Assembly: GCF_900111945.1 (NCBI RefSeq)
Contig: NZ_FOYO01000001.1
Location: 720,251 to 784,250, forward strand
From: Litoreibacter janthinus
Lineage (GTDB): Bacteria > Pseudomonadota > Alphaproteobacteria > Rhodobacterales > Rhodobacteraceae
Length of the DNA: 64,000 nt
Reading direction: 5' to 3'
Shown here: one piece after another, positions 35,764 through 43,951 of the stretch
Position numbering within the stretch: the stretch's first letter is position 1
Layout of the letters: the number at the start of each line of letters is the position of its first letter
Position numbers and translations under genes: made by a program
The notes under the pieces: generated by a model
Databases searched by the model: none
What the model saw: the letters and a program-made list of their open reading frames with translations, nothing else
What the model was told of the DNA's origin: nothing

Positions 35764-36720
35764 ATGAAAAAACTCCTGATCGCTACAACCGCGCTGGTTT
35801 CCACCGCTGGTTTCGCAGCAGCTGAAGTTGCACTGTCCGGCCGCGCCGAAATGGGTGTGTTCAGAACAACTGCAACTGATATGCAATTCTTCACCGACAT
35901 CGACGTGACTTTCACGATGTCCGGCGAAACCGACAACGGCCTGACCTTCGGTGCGTCCGTTGATCTGGACGAAGGCGGCGCAGTCTCCAACGCAACTCAG
36001 AACAACGCTGACGACGGTGGCGCAACCATCTTCATCTCCGGCGGCTTCGGCACCGTGACGATGGGTGACACCGACGGCGCTCTGGACTGGGCCCTGACTG
36101 AAGCTGGCAACGTTGGCAACCCAGGCTCCCTGGCTGACGACGAAACCACTCACGCTGGTTACCTTGGTTCTTACCTGGACGGCGCTAACGACGGTCAAAT
36201 CCTGCGCTGGGATTACACCTCGGGTGCATTCGGTGTTGCAGTCTCCTTGGAAGACGACAACGGTTCGAACGTTGCAAGCACCGGCATCGGCTACGCCATC
36301 GGCTTCAAATACGCTCTGGACCTGTCCGGCACGACCGTCAACTTCGGTCTGGGCTACCAAAAAGCAGCTGACGCTGTTGGTGTTGCAAATGACGTCAAAG
36401 CGACCGGTCTTTCTGTTTCCGCAGCGTTCACCAACGGCCTGTCCGCTGGTGTGACTTACACGGACTTCAAAAACCACGCTTCGCGCGACAAGCACTATTC
36501 CATCGGCATGGGTTACACCACCGGTGCGATCTCTGTGCACGCCAACTACGGTAAGTTCAGCGGTGTTACTGCTGCACAAGACGCCAAAGGCTTCGGTGTA
36601 GCAGCAGCTTACGACCTGGGCGGCGGTGCAGTTGTGCACTTCGGCTACGGTTCGGGCAAAGTTAACGCAGCTGCGAACAGCTTCAAAACAGCGTCTTTCG
36701 GTCTTGGCCTGAGCTTCTAA
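35764..36720 (+). CDS. Outer-membrane porin, second copy
   Basis: A 318-residue paralogue of the first porin, in tandem 197 bases downstream. Signal peptide: MKKLLIATTALVSTAGFAAA. The mature start EVALSGRAEMGV and terminal GLGLSF are conserved. It is 22 residues shorter; a loop stretch in the first porin (about GGGFTAAGARTG) is absent here, and the C-terminal loops differ. A block at 35884-36184 is almost identical to the first copy while the flanks have diverged. Both copies have their own leaders and terminators, which allows separate regulation. Confidence 0.95.
   Translation: MKKLLIATTALVSTAGFAAAEVALSGRAEMGVFRTTATDMQFFTDIDVTFTMSGETDNGLTFGASVDLDEGGAVSNATQNNADDGGATIFISGGFGTVTMGDTDGALDWALTEAGNVGNPGSLADDETTHAGYLGSYLDGANDGQILRWDYTSGAFGVAVSLEDDNGSNVASTGIGYAIGFKYALDLSGTTVNFGLGYQKAADAVGVANDVKATGLSVSAAFTNGLSAGVTYTDFKNHASRDKHYSIGMGYTTGAISVHANYGKFSGVTAAQDAKGFGVAAAYDLGGGAVVHFGYGSGKVNAAANSFKTASFGLGLSF
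35884..36184 (+). repeat. Porin gene-conversion block, copy B
   Basis: The second copy of the 301-base block, three differences from copy A (one C/T after ACCTTCGG, and two within the codon before CACGCTGG). See the first copy and the findings. Confidence 0.9.
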
Positions 36721-36743
36721 GCTCTACCGACCTTCAGATTTGG

Positions 36744-36770
36744 AAAGAGCGGGCTTCGGCCCGCTCTTTT
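36744..36770 (+). terminator. Rho-independent terminator of porin 2
   Basis: AAAGAGCGGGC (36744-36754) pairs with GCCCGCTCTTT (36759-36769) around a TTCG tetraloop and is followed by T-rich sequence. It lies 24 bases after the stop. Confidence 0.92.
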
Positions 36771-36825
36771 CTTTTGTGCGACAGTATGTTGGATAGGTTC
36801 TGTTAACTGCTCAGGAGCCAGCCCC

Positions 36826-37485
36826 ATGTCGCTATCGATTATTCAAAGCCGCATCGCAGCTGAAGAACAGCGGGCCGGACGTCCCGCAGGAAGCGTGCGG
36901 CTTATTGCTGTGTCCAAAGTTCAACCGGATGAGCGGGTCAAGGCAGTTCTCCAACAGGGTCAACGCATTTTTGGCGAAAACCGCGTTCAGGAAGCGGCTG
37001 GGAAATGGCCTGACTTTCGCGACTCCTTTGACGGTGTGGAGCTTCATCTGCTTGGCCCACTACAAACAAACAAGACGCGGCAGGCGATGGAGTTGTTCGA
37101 CTACTTTCACACCCTCGACCGGCTGAAACTGGCCAAGCGCATTGCGATAGTACGAGACGAGCTTGGTCGCTGCCCAGAGCTGTTTATCCAAGTAAACACA
37201 GGTGACGAATCGCAAAAAGCAGGAATCTCTCCTGAAGATACCGATGCATTCGTGGCCGAATGTCGCGCGTTGGAGCTGCCTGTCATTGGCCTGATGTGCA
37301 TCCCCCCCGTTGATGACGAACCCGCAGAGCATTTTGCCTTATTGCGCGATCTTGCCGAGCGGAATGGATTGAGCGAGCTAAGCATGGGCATGAGCGGTGA
37401 TTTCGAATGCGCCATTGCTCAAGGTGCAACATATGTGCGCGTGGGGTCGGCGATTTTTGGGGATCGCGTCGCGCCTACGGCCTGA
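36826..37485 (+). CDS. YggS-family PLP-binding protein (PLP homeostasis)
   Basis: A 219-residue TIM-barrel protein of the YggS/PROSC type that binds pyridoxal phosphate without a known catalytic role and helps PLP homeostasis. The PLP lysine is in LIAVSKVQP. Further landmarks are FGENRVQEAAGKW, HLLGPLQTNKTRQAM, VNTGDESQKAGI and the C-terminal LSMGMSGDFECAIAQGATYVRVGSAIFG. A short leader separates it from the porin terminator. Its last 11 bases overlap the stop region of the convergent YkuD gene. Confidence 0.95.
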   Translation: MSLSIIQSRIAAEEQRAGRPAGSVRLIAVSKVQPDERVKAVLQQGQRIFGENRVQEAAGKWPDFRDSFDGVELHLLGPLQTNKTRQAMELFDYFHTLDRLKLAKRIAIVRDELGRCPELFIQVNTGDESQKAGISPEDTDAFVAECRALELPVIGLMCIPPVDDEPAEHFALLRDLAERNGLSELSMGMSGDFECAIAQGATYVRVGSAIFGDRVAPTA

Positions 37486-37972
37486 CGATCACGCGGGTCC
37501 CCAACTCAACATTGCGGGCGATCCACAGCAAGTTTTCCGCAGAATAGGCGACGCAGCCTTCCGTCGGATGACGTGGCTTTCGCCAGCGATGGATGAAGAT
37601 AGCTGACCCATTTCCGGAGATGGAATTCGGGTAGTTCCAATCCGTCAAAAGCACCAGATCATAAAGCCGGTCCGCGCGACGCAATGCTTCATGGCTCCCA
37701 GTATAGGGTGCGCGAACCGGGTGGTTATAGTCGGGGCGGTTTGGATCATCACTCCACAAGTCGGCGGGTCCGATTGGCTTTGCCCAAGCCGCAGGCTGAT
37801 TAATCCGGTCAGGGCGATACAGCATTCCCACTATGCGGTGAGTGCCAACGGGCGTTGCCCCGTCTCCTTCGCGCTTGTTCGCGCAGATGCCGCCTTTGCC
37901 AATGCTGCAAGGGATCACTTGCCCCAAGAAGCGTGTTCCCCACCGAGTCACAACAAGATCAGAGGGCGTCAT
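37475..37972 (-). CDS. L,D-transpeptidase (YkuD) family protein
   Basis: A 165-residue protein with the YkuD catalytic motif HPTEGCVAY (the nucleophilic cysteine in xTEGC) and the upstream histidine in GSAIFIHRW. There is no signal peptide at the start (MTPSDLVVTRWG), so it may use another route or act in the cytoplasm; this matches a known alphaproteobacterial subgroup of short YkuD proteins. It begins in an ATGA overlap with the ribA stop, so it is probably co-translated with ribA. Confidence 0.85.
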   Translation of the reverse strand: MTPSDLVVTRWGTRFLGQVIPCSIGKGGICANKREGDGATPVGTHRIVGMLYRPDRINQPAAWAKPIGPADLWSDDPNRPDYNHPVRAPYTGSHEALRRADRLYDLVLLTDWNYPNSISGNGSAIFIHRWRKPRHPTEGCVAYSAENLLWIARNVELGTRVIVRP

Positions 37973-39048
37973 AAAAGATGTCCGGATTTCGCAGCTTTCG
38001 TGGCTAAATAGTCGGTGTTGTGACGGGTCTCCCCAACTTTCAATGGCACTCGCTCGACCACTTCCAGACCATTCGCTTCCAGCATCGCCAGTTTAGCCGG
38101 ATTGTTGGTCAGCAGACGGATTTTGCTAAAGCCCATCGACTTAAGAATTCCTGCGCCTATGCGAAAATCCCGCTCGTCATCTTCGAATCCAAGGCGATGG
38201 TTGGCCTCCACGGTGTCGAAGCCCTGATCTTGAAGGGAATATGCCCGCATCTTGTTTGCCAAGCCAATGCCGCGGCCTTCTTGGTTCAGGTAGAGTAAGA
38301 CGCCTTCGCCTTCAGTCCCCATTTGCGCCAAGGCGCCCCGCAGCTGCGGGCCGCAATCGCACTTTAACGACCCCAGCAGGTCACCTGTGAAACAGGCAGA
38401 ATGCAGGCGAGTTAGAACGGCCTCTGACCGGGAAGGTTGACCGATCTCTATCGCATAATGCTCTTCGCCGCCGTCTTCTGGGCGGAAAACGTGCAACCGG
38501 CCAGCCTCACTGACCTGCAAGGGTAGTCGCGCGCTGACCAACGGATGGAGCGGACTTGCGGTGGCTGAAATCGTTGCCAATGCGTCTGCATTCAATGCGG
38601 TAAGCTGGTGGAACGCTGCATATCCAATCGGATCGTCCAGCTGTGCCATAACAACGGCGGGCAGAAGGCGGGCGTCTTTGGCAAGCTGGATCGCGAGGCG
38701 AGCGTCGCCCGCAGACCCCTCACGCAGTGTTTGCAGTGGACCTTTCATCGGCGCGTTCAGATCATCCGCCGGATCGGCGATCGCAACGACCCAGTCTACT
38801 GGGGCATCAGCTGGCATCACGATACGGGCAACGTCAGCGTCATAGGCGTGAGCCTTGAGTGTGCGCGCGCGCCAGTCAGTAATCGCAAGAACCAATGGCA
38901 TACCGGAGATCTGCAATGCCTTCAGTCGCGCTTCACTCAGTGTTTCCGCCGCAAGCACAAGGGACGTACCGATCACGACGGGTACGCCCATACGCAGATC
39001 AGCCCGAGCGCGGGCGGCGAGTTCGATTATGTCAGGCGCAAGGGTCAT
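37969..39048 (-). CDS. ribA: GTP cyclohydrolase II with N-terminal extension
   Basis: A 359-residue protein for the first step of riboflavin synthesis. The C-terminal 200 residues are RibA: RLHSACFTGDLLGSLKCDCGPQL gives the three zinc cysteines, then YLNQEGRGIGLANKMRAYSLQ and LLTNNPAK. The N-terminal 150 residues align in layout with the DHBP synthase position of bifunctional RibBA, but its catalytic acidic motifs are absent, so that half looks degenerate. It shares an upstream region with the divergent response regulator; no clear ribosome site precedes its ATG. Confidence 0.92.
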   Translation of the reverse strand: MTLAPDIIELAARARADLRMGVPVVIGTSLVLAAETLSEARLKALQISGMPLVLAITDWRARTLKAHAYDADVARIVMPADAPVDWVVAIADPADDLNAPMKGPLQTLREGSAGDARLAIQLAKDARLLPAVVMAQLDDPIGYAAFHQLTALNADALATISATASPLHPLVSARLPLQVSEAGRLHVFRPEDGGEEHYAIEIGQPSRSEAVLTRLHSACFTGDLLGSLKCDCGPQLRGALAQMGTEGEGVLLYLNQEGRGIGLANKMRAYSLQDQGFDTVEANHRLGFEDDERDFRIGAGILKSMGFSKIRLLTNNPAKLAMLEANGLEVVERVPLKVGETRHNTDYLATKAAKSGHLL

Positions 39049-39055
39049 GGGGTTT

Positions 39056-39065
39056 ATCTTGTAAC
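39056..39065. repeat. 10-base direct repeat near ribA start, copy 1
   Basis: ATCTTGTAAC, repeated exactly at 39178-39187 in the same orientation. It lies eight bases upstream of the ribA start codon in the divergent ribA/response-regulator region. Confidence 0.5.
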
Positions 39066-39177
39066 AAAGTCAGCTCTCTTCTACGTCAAACGAAAGAAAG
39101 TTGAAACATACAGCCCTCCTGCGACACGAGGCCGTGAATAACGCCGCCGTGAGTTGTTTCCATCGGGCCCAGGTCAC

Positions 39178-39195
39178 ATCTTGTAACCAACAAGA
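39178..39195. promoter_or_regulatory. Direct repeat copy 2 within palindrome before cenR-like gene
   Basis: ATCTTGTAAC (39178-39187) is the second direct repeat. It begins a perfect palindrome TCTTGT-AACCA-ACAAGA at 39179-39195, 15 bases upstream of the ATG. It could be a binding site for the response regulator itself or a leader hairpin. Confidence 0.4.
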
Positions 39196-39209
39196 GAGGA
39201 CACTGACCT

Positions 39210-39896
39210 ATGGCGACATTGAAAAAAATCCTGCTGGTAGATGATGATGAGGACCTGCGCGAGGCGCTGTCCGAGCAACTTGTCATGACAGAAGATTTCG
39301 ATGTGTTTGAAGCCGGCAACGGCGTTGACGCAATGCAAAAAGCCAAAGAGGCGATTTACGATCTGGTCGTCCTAGATGTCGGTTTGCCTGACACCGACGG
39401 CCGAGAATTGTGCCGTCTTATGCGCAAGCAAGGGGTAAAGTGCCCTATTTTGATGCTGACCGGGCATGACAGTGACGCAGACACCATTTTGGGCCTAGAC
39501 GCGGGCGCGAATGACTACGTGTCCAAGCCGTTCAAGTTCCCTGTGCTGCTGGCGCGGATTCGCGCCCAGTTGCGTCAGCATGAGCAATCTGAAGACGCGG
39601 TTTTCCAGCTTGGGCCCTATACGTTCAAGCCAGCGATGAAGATGCTCATTACAGAGGATGAAAAGAAAATCCGTCTTACCGAAAAAGAGACGAATATTCT
39701 GAAGTTCCTTTACCGTTCCACCGACGGAGTGGTGGCCCGCGACGTGCTGCTACATGAAGTCTGGGGTTACAACGCGGGTGTGACGACGCACACTTTGGAG
39801 ACGCATATTTACCGGCTCCGCCAGAAAATAGAACCAGATCCGTCAAATGCGCGCCTTCTTGTGACCGAATCTGGCGGCTACAAGCTAAATGTCTGA
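39210..39896 (+). CDS. cenR: OmpR/PhoB-type response regulator, CenR-like
   Basis: A 228-residue regulator. The receiver domain has the acidic pocket DDDED, phosphoacceptor D56 in LVVLDVGLP, a T/S switch (LMLTGHDSD) and K106 (NDYVSKPF). The C-terminal winged helix has RLTEKETNILKFLY and THTLETHIYRLRQKIE. Its length, conserved insertion (EQSEDAVFQLGPYTFKPAMKMLITEDEKK) and solitary position without a kinase match the essential CenR of Rhodobacter and Caulobacter, which controls envelope and division genes. The gene symbol is by resemblance. The strong GAGAGGA site is at 39193-39199. Confidence 0.88.
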   Translation: MATLKKILLVDDDEDLREALSEQLVMTEDFDVFEAGNGVDAMQKAKEAIYDLVVLDVGLPDTDGRELCRLMRKQGVKCPILMLTGHDSDADTILGLDAGANDYVSKPFKFPVLLARIRAQLRQHEQSEDAVFQLGPYTFKPAMKMLITEDEKKIRLTEKETNILKFLYRSTDGVVARDVLLHEVWGYNAGVTTHTLETHIYRLRQKIEPDPSNARLLVTESGGYKLNV

Positions 39897-39965
39897 GGCT
39901 TGATCTCAGTCAAGGTTCCCCTGGTCGCGACGGGGTTATGTTGCGGCATTCTCCCTGTTGGACTG

Positions 39966-39993
39966 GCCCGGGCTGACGCCCGGGCATTTTTTT
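39966..39993 (+). terminator. Rho-independent terminator of the response regulator
   Basis: GCCCGGGC (39966-39973) pairs with GCCCGGGC (39978-39985) around TGAC, then A and seven T residues. It lies about 70 bases after the stop. Confidence 0.9.
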
Positions 39994-40022
39994 GGCCAAA
40001 CACAGTTGGCGCACGAACACCC

Positions 40023-41276
40023 TTAGCGTGTGGGAAGCCGCAGGCGTAGCGCCCCGTAAATGGCAAGCCCCACGCAGACGATTGCTCCAAAAACATAGGG
40101 GACACGCAATGCTGTATCGCGACCAATTGCGCCTTCTAGAACAGAGACAAGCAGCCCTGCAAACAGTGCGCCCAATGGGATCGAGCCCCAGCCGAAAAAG
40201 CGGTAGATCGAATTTACCCGTCCCAGCAACGCGTCAGGAATCAGCCGTTGGCGCAAGGACACGGTGACGACATTCCATGTCATCCCCGCAGCCATCTCCA
40301 GAAACAGCGCTCCGCCAGCTAGCCAAGGGTTTGTCGTCAGCGCCAGCAGTATGAATGGAAACGGGAATACGATAAGCGCCCCGAGGACGCAGGCTTGAGC
40401 CCCGAAGCGGTGAACCAATTTGGGGCCGATCATACCGCCACACACGCCCCCCGCCGCGCCCGCCGTTAGCAAAAACCCGTGTTCGGTTGCCTCAAGTCCC
40501 ATGAGTTCTTGAGACAGCAAGACGAGCATCGTCGCGCTCATCATCGTGACAAAATTTAAAACGCCAAGCATCAAGGCGAGTCGAAGGATCAAAGGTTGGC
40601 CGCGCATCCAAGCGACGCCTTCTTTCATTTGTCGCCAGAATCCAGCGGTTTGCTGAACCTGCACGCGCGGCAACATTGCGATTTGCCAGATCAGGAAGGC
40701 CGCGATGCCAAATGTAGCGGCGTCGACCAAGAAAGGGGCAGGGACCGATATTGCGATCAATAGGCCCGCGATGGGTGGGCCGACGAATTGGCCCATGATC
40801 TGTTCAATGCTCCATAGCTGCCCGTTTGCTCGCTCCAGATCTGTCTTTTCGACCACGGATGGTAGGGCAGTCTGAGCAGCGTTGTCCCGGACCACCTCTG
40901 CGCTTCCCAGAAGGAATGCAGCGGCGCATAGTCCTAGGATCAATGGCATCGCTTGGGCCGCGTTGTCTGCCAAGGGCATAGGCGGTGCGGAAAGGATCAG
41001 GCCGACAACGCCCATGGTTAGCACCATCCGCAGCATATCCGCGCCCACCATCAATCTTTGCCGATCCATCCGGTCTGTAATGACACCCGCAGGCAACGAG
41101 AATAGCAGCCACGGGAGTCGCGTAGCCGCTGCGACCGCTGAAATCAAAAACGGGTCTCGGGTGATCAATGTTGCAAGCCAAGGGAACGCCAACGCAGAGA
41201 TGCCATCGCCCAGATTTGATACGGCCGTCGCAGAGAAGAGCAGTCGGAAGTTTCTATTGGCTGCAAAGAGCGACAT
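40023..41276 (-). CDS. MFS transporter
   Basis: A 417-residue major-facilitator protein of about twelve helices. It has the conserved loop 2-3 motif as LPAGVITDRMDRQRLMV and a second-half equivalent. It most resembles the enterobactin/drug-efflux-like (EntS/MFS_3) branch, including RDNAAQTALPSVVEKTDLERANG. The substrate cannot be read. It is divergent from xth with a 70-base gap. Confidence 0.92.
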   Translation of the reverse strand: MSLFAANRNFRLLFSATAVSNLGDGISALAFPWLATLITRDPFLISAVAAATRLPWLLFSLPAGVITDRMDRQRLMVGADMLRMVLTMGVVGLILSAPPMPLADNAAQAMPLILGLCAAAFLLGSAEVVRDNAAQTALPSVVEKTDLERANGQLWSIEQIMGQFVGPPIAGLLIAISVPAPFLVDAATFGIAAFLIWQIAMLPRVQVQQTAGFWRQMKEGVAWMRGQPLILRLALMLGVLNFVTMMSATMLVLLSQELMGLEATEHGFLLTAGAAGGVCGGMIGPKLVHRFGAQACVLGALIVFPFPFILLALTTNPWLAGGALFLEMAAGMTWNVVTVSLRQRLIPDALLGRVNSIYRFFGWGSIPLGALFAGLLVSVLEGAIGRDTALRVPYVFGAIVCVGLAIYGALRLRLPTR

Positions 41277-41346
41277 CGGGTGTTTCCTTGTGGTGCTTAC
41301 GAAAACGTCGGACTAATCTCGCCCCAAGTCAAACCGGAGAAGTGCC

Positions 41347-42135
41347 ATGTCATTCACCCTTGCCACCTGGAACATCAACTCGGTTCGTTTGCGCGAAGGC
41401 CTGGTGTTGAAGCTCTTGCGTGAAGAGGCGCCGGATGTGCTGTGCTTGCAGGAATGTAAGAGCCCAGTGGACAGAATCCCGCTGGAAGGGCTGAATGCGC
41501 TTGGCTACACGCACATGGTTGCACGGGGTCAAAAAGGCTATAACGGCGTCGCCATCATCTCGCGGTTGCCGCTGGTTGAAGCAGGTGCGGAAGACTACGC
41601 GTCCTTGGGCCACGCCCGCCACGTCGCTGCCCGCCTTGAGAACGGAGTGACGATCCACAACCACTACATTCCTGCTGGCGGCGATGTGCCAGACCGGACC
41701 GTGAACGAGAAGTTTGGTCAGAAGCTGGATTACCTGACAGAGCTGCGTGATGCGTTTCATGCGGAAAGGCCGTCTAAATCCATTCTTGTCGGGGATTTGA
41801 ATATCGCCCCGCGCGAAGACGACGTCTGGTCCCACAAACAGCTTCTGAAGGTTGTCAGTCATACCCCGATCGAGGTCGAGCACTTCAACGAGGTAATGGA
41901 TGCAGGCGGGTGGCATGACGCGACGCGCAACGACATCCCTGAGGGTGTGCTCTATTCTTGGTGGTCCTATCGTGCGCGCGACTGGGACACGGCTGACAAA
42001 GGCCGACGGCTGGATCATGTCTGGGCCACGGCCGATATTGCATCTGCAGGTCATTCATCTCGCGTTCTGCGGAACGCTCGCGGCTGGGAGAAACCATCTG
42101 ACCACGCCCCAGTCTTTGCTACATTTGATCTTTGA
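41347..42135 (+). CDS. xth: Exodeoxyribonuclease III
   Basis: A 262-residue AP endonuclease/exonuclease of the EEP fold. The metal and catalytic residues appear as ATWNINSVRLR, LQECKSP, YNGVAIISR, GDLNIAPREDDVW and the terminal PSDHAPVFATF (final DH). It starts with ATGTCATTCACC after GGAGAAGTGCC. The following thioredoxin gene starts 53 bases after its stop. Confidence 0.96.
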   Translation: MSFTLATWNINSVRLREGLVLKLLREEAPDVLCLQECKSPVDRIPLEGLNALGYTHMVARGQKGYNGVAIISRLPLVEAGAEDYASLGHARHVAARLENGVTIHNHYIPAGGDVPDRTVNEKFGQKLDYLTELRDAFHAERPSKSILVGDLNIAPREDDVWSHKQLLKVVSHTPIEVEHFNEVMDAGGWHDATRNDIPEGVLYSWWSYRARDWDTADKGRRLDHVWATADIASAGHSSRVLRNARGWEKPSDHAPVFATFDL

Positions 42136-42188
42136 GCAAAGAGCGCACATATACAGGTCAACTGAGACAACCCTCCGAGGAGAACAGC

Positions 42189-43106
42189 ATGCTTGAATTA
42201 AATGTAGGCGGCATCCCCGCCGGTGGTAGCGACCTGATCAAAGATACGAGCGAAGCAACGTTCATGGTCGATGTAATCGACGCATCCCACGAAGTTCCGG
42301 TGATTGTTGATTTTTGGGCCCCATGGTGCGGCCCGTGTAAAACTCTTGGCCCAGCGTTGGAAGCCGGCGTCCAAGCGGCAAAGGGTGCCGTGAAAATGGT
42401 GAAGGTCGACGTGGACCAGAACCAGCAAATCGCAGCGCAACTACAAATCCAATCTATCCCCACAGTTTATGCATTCTACAAAGGCAAGCCGATAGATGCG
42501 TTTCAAGGGGCTTTGCCGGCCAGCGAAATCAAGGGTTTCATTGACAAATTGATCGCTGAATCTGGCGGCGAGGTCGACGAAGGACTGGGCGAAGCCATTG
42601 CGGCCGCTGAAGCCATGCTGGAAGAGGGCGCAGCCGTTGATGCAGCCCAAACCTTCGCAGCAATTCTTGGCGAAGAGCCGAACAACCCCGCGGCCTATGC
42701 CGGGCTCGTGCGTGCCCATTTGGCGCTGGAAGAACTGGATAAGGCGACGGCCCTGCTCGACAACGCACCGGCAGAGCTAAACGGACTGCCAGAAATCGAA
42801 GCCGTGCGCGCGCAACTGGATTTGTTGCGGCAGGCGGAGGATACAGGACCCGTGGCAGAGCTTCAGGCGGCGGTGGATTCAAACCCCGATGACCATCAGG
42901 CGCGACTTGACCTTGCGGTTGCGCTTCATGCGTCGGGCGATGCGCAAGCAGCGGTCGACCAACTTCTGGAACTATTCCGTCGCGATCGCGAATGGAATGA
43001 CGGTGCCGCCAAGACCCAGTTATTCACCGTTTTCGATGCGTTGAAGGCAGATGATCCGGTTGTATTGAATGGCCGCCGGAAATTGTCGTCGATGATATTT
43101 GTCTGA
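42189..43106 (+). CDS. Thioredoxin-TPR protein (CnoX/YbbN-like)
   Basis: A 305-residue protein from the ATG at 42189, preceded by an AGGAG site; the open frame upstream overlaps xth. Residues 30-110 are a thioredoxin domain with WCGPC (C47, C50). The rest (about 125-305) is a string of TPR-type helices (for example AAYAGLVRAHLALEELDKA and ARLDLAVALHASGDAQAA). This domain order defines CnoX/YbbN, a holdase and GroEL/DnaK partner; many members keep a reactive cysteine. It is followed closely by a Lon-substrate-type protein and Trm112. Confidence 0.93.
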   Translation: MLELNVGGIPAGGSDLIKDTSEATFMVDVIDASHEVPVIVDFWAPWCGPCKTLGPALEAGVQAAKGAVKMVKVDVDQNQQIAAQLQIQSIPTVYAFYKGKPIDAFQGALPASEIKGFIDKLIAESGGEVDEGLGEAIAAAEAMLEEGAAVDAAQTFAAILGEEPNNPAAYAGLVRAHLALEELDKATALLDNAPAELNGLPEIEAVRAQLDLLRQAEDTGPVAELQAAVDSNPDDHQARLDLAVALHASGDAQAAVDQLLELFRRDREWNDGAAKTQLFTVFDALKADDPVVLNGRRKLSSMIFV

Positions 43107-43127
43107 ACCCGCGCGCGGGCTAAGTGC

Positions 43128-43775
43128 ATGCGTATGATGAACTCAGCAGATCTTCCCGCCACGATACCGGTCTTCCCCTTGCCCGGCGCGCTCTTGCTGC
43201 CTCGAGCAAGGTTGCCGCTTCACTTGTTTGAGCCGCGGTACCTTCAGATGTTCGAAGACGTATTGAAAACGTCTCATCGGTTGATTGGAATGGTCCAAAC
43301 CCACAAGAAGCCAAACGGGGACGAGCAACTCCACGCTATTGGTTGTGCGGGCCGTGTCACGCAGTTCTCCGAAACCGAAGACGGACGCTACATGATTACG
43401 CTCGCGGGGATTTCGCGCTTCCGAGTTGAGAAAGAGGTTACTGGCTTCAGCCCCTACCGAAAGGCAGAGGTCAGCTGGGAGGGCTTCGAGCGCGATCTTG
43501 GCAAGCCAGAGCAGGATGATACGTTCGACCGCGAGATGTTCTTGAACACTTTGGGCAAGTTTTTTGACGTTCATGATCTCAGGACGGATTGGGAAAGCCT
43601 GAAAGACGCAGATACAGAACTTCTGATCAATTCGCTGTCCATGCTTTGCCCGTTTGAGCCTGAAGAGAAGCAGGCTTTACTAGAGGCTCCGTCCTTGACG
43701 ACCCGCCGAGAAACGCTGATGACATTGATAGAGTTTGCGCTTCGAGGCGGCTCTTCCGAGGAGATGATTCAGTGA
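43128..43775 (+). CDS. Lon-N (substrate-binding domain) family protein
   Basis: A 215-residue soluble protein consisting only of a Lon N-terminal-type domain: [60 protein letters not shown]. No protease domain is present. Members are linked to protein quality control by guilt of association only. It follows the thioredoxin-TPR gene by 21 bases and overlaps Trm112 by four bases, so all three are likely co-expressed. Confidence 0.93.
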   Translation: MRMMNSADLPATIPVFPLPGALLLPRARLPLHLFEPRYLQMFEDVLKTSHRLIGMVQTHKKPNGDEQLHAIGCAGRVTQFSETEDGRYMITLAGISRFRVEKEVTGFSPYRKAEVSWEGFERDLGKPEQDDTFDREMFLNTLGKFFDVHDLRTDWESLKDADTELLINSLSMLCPFEPEEKQALLEAPSLTTRRETLMTLIEFALRGGSSEEMIQ

Positions 43776-43951
43776 CTGAGCCAAGTTTCGACCGCCATAT
43801 GCTGGAAGGCTTGGTTTGCCCCGTCACGCAAGGCGTCTTGTCTTACGATGCGGAGAAGCAGGAGCTGGTCTCTAAAGGCGCGCGATTAGCGTTTCCTATC
43901 CGAGGCGGCATTCCGATTATGCTTGTCGACGAAGCGCGCAAGCTCGACTAA
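43772..43951 (+). CDS. Trm112 family protein
   Basis: A 59-residue protein starting at a GTG that overlaps the preceding stop (GTGA). It has the bacterial Trm112 fold pattern: [38 protein letters not shown]. Bacterial Trm112 is a small zinc-ribbon-like partner or activator of methyltransferases; here only one of the usual cysteines is seen in CPVTQ, as in many alphaproteobacterial versions. Its stop overlaps the stop region of the convergent Ubi-type gene. Confidence 0.9.
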   Translation: MTEPSFDRHMLEGLVCPVTQGVLSYDAEKQELVSKGARLAFPIRGGIPIMLVDEARKLD

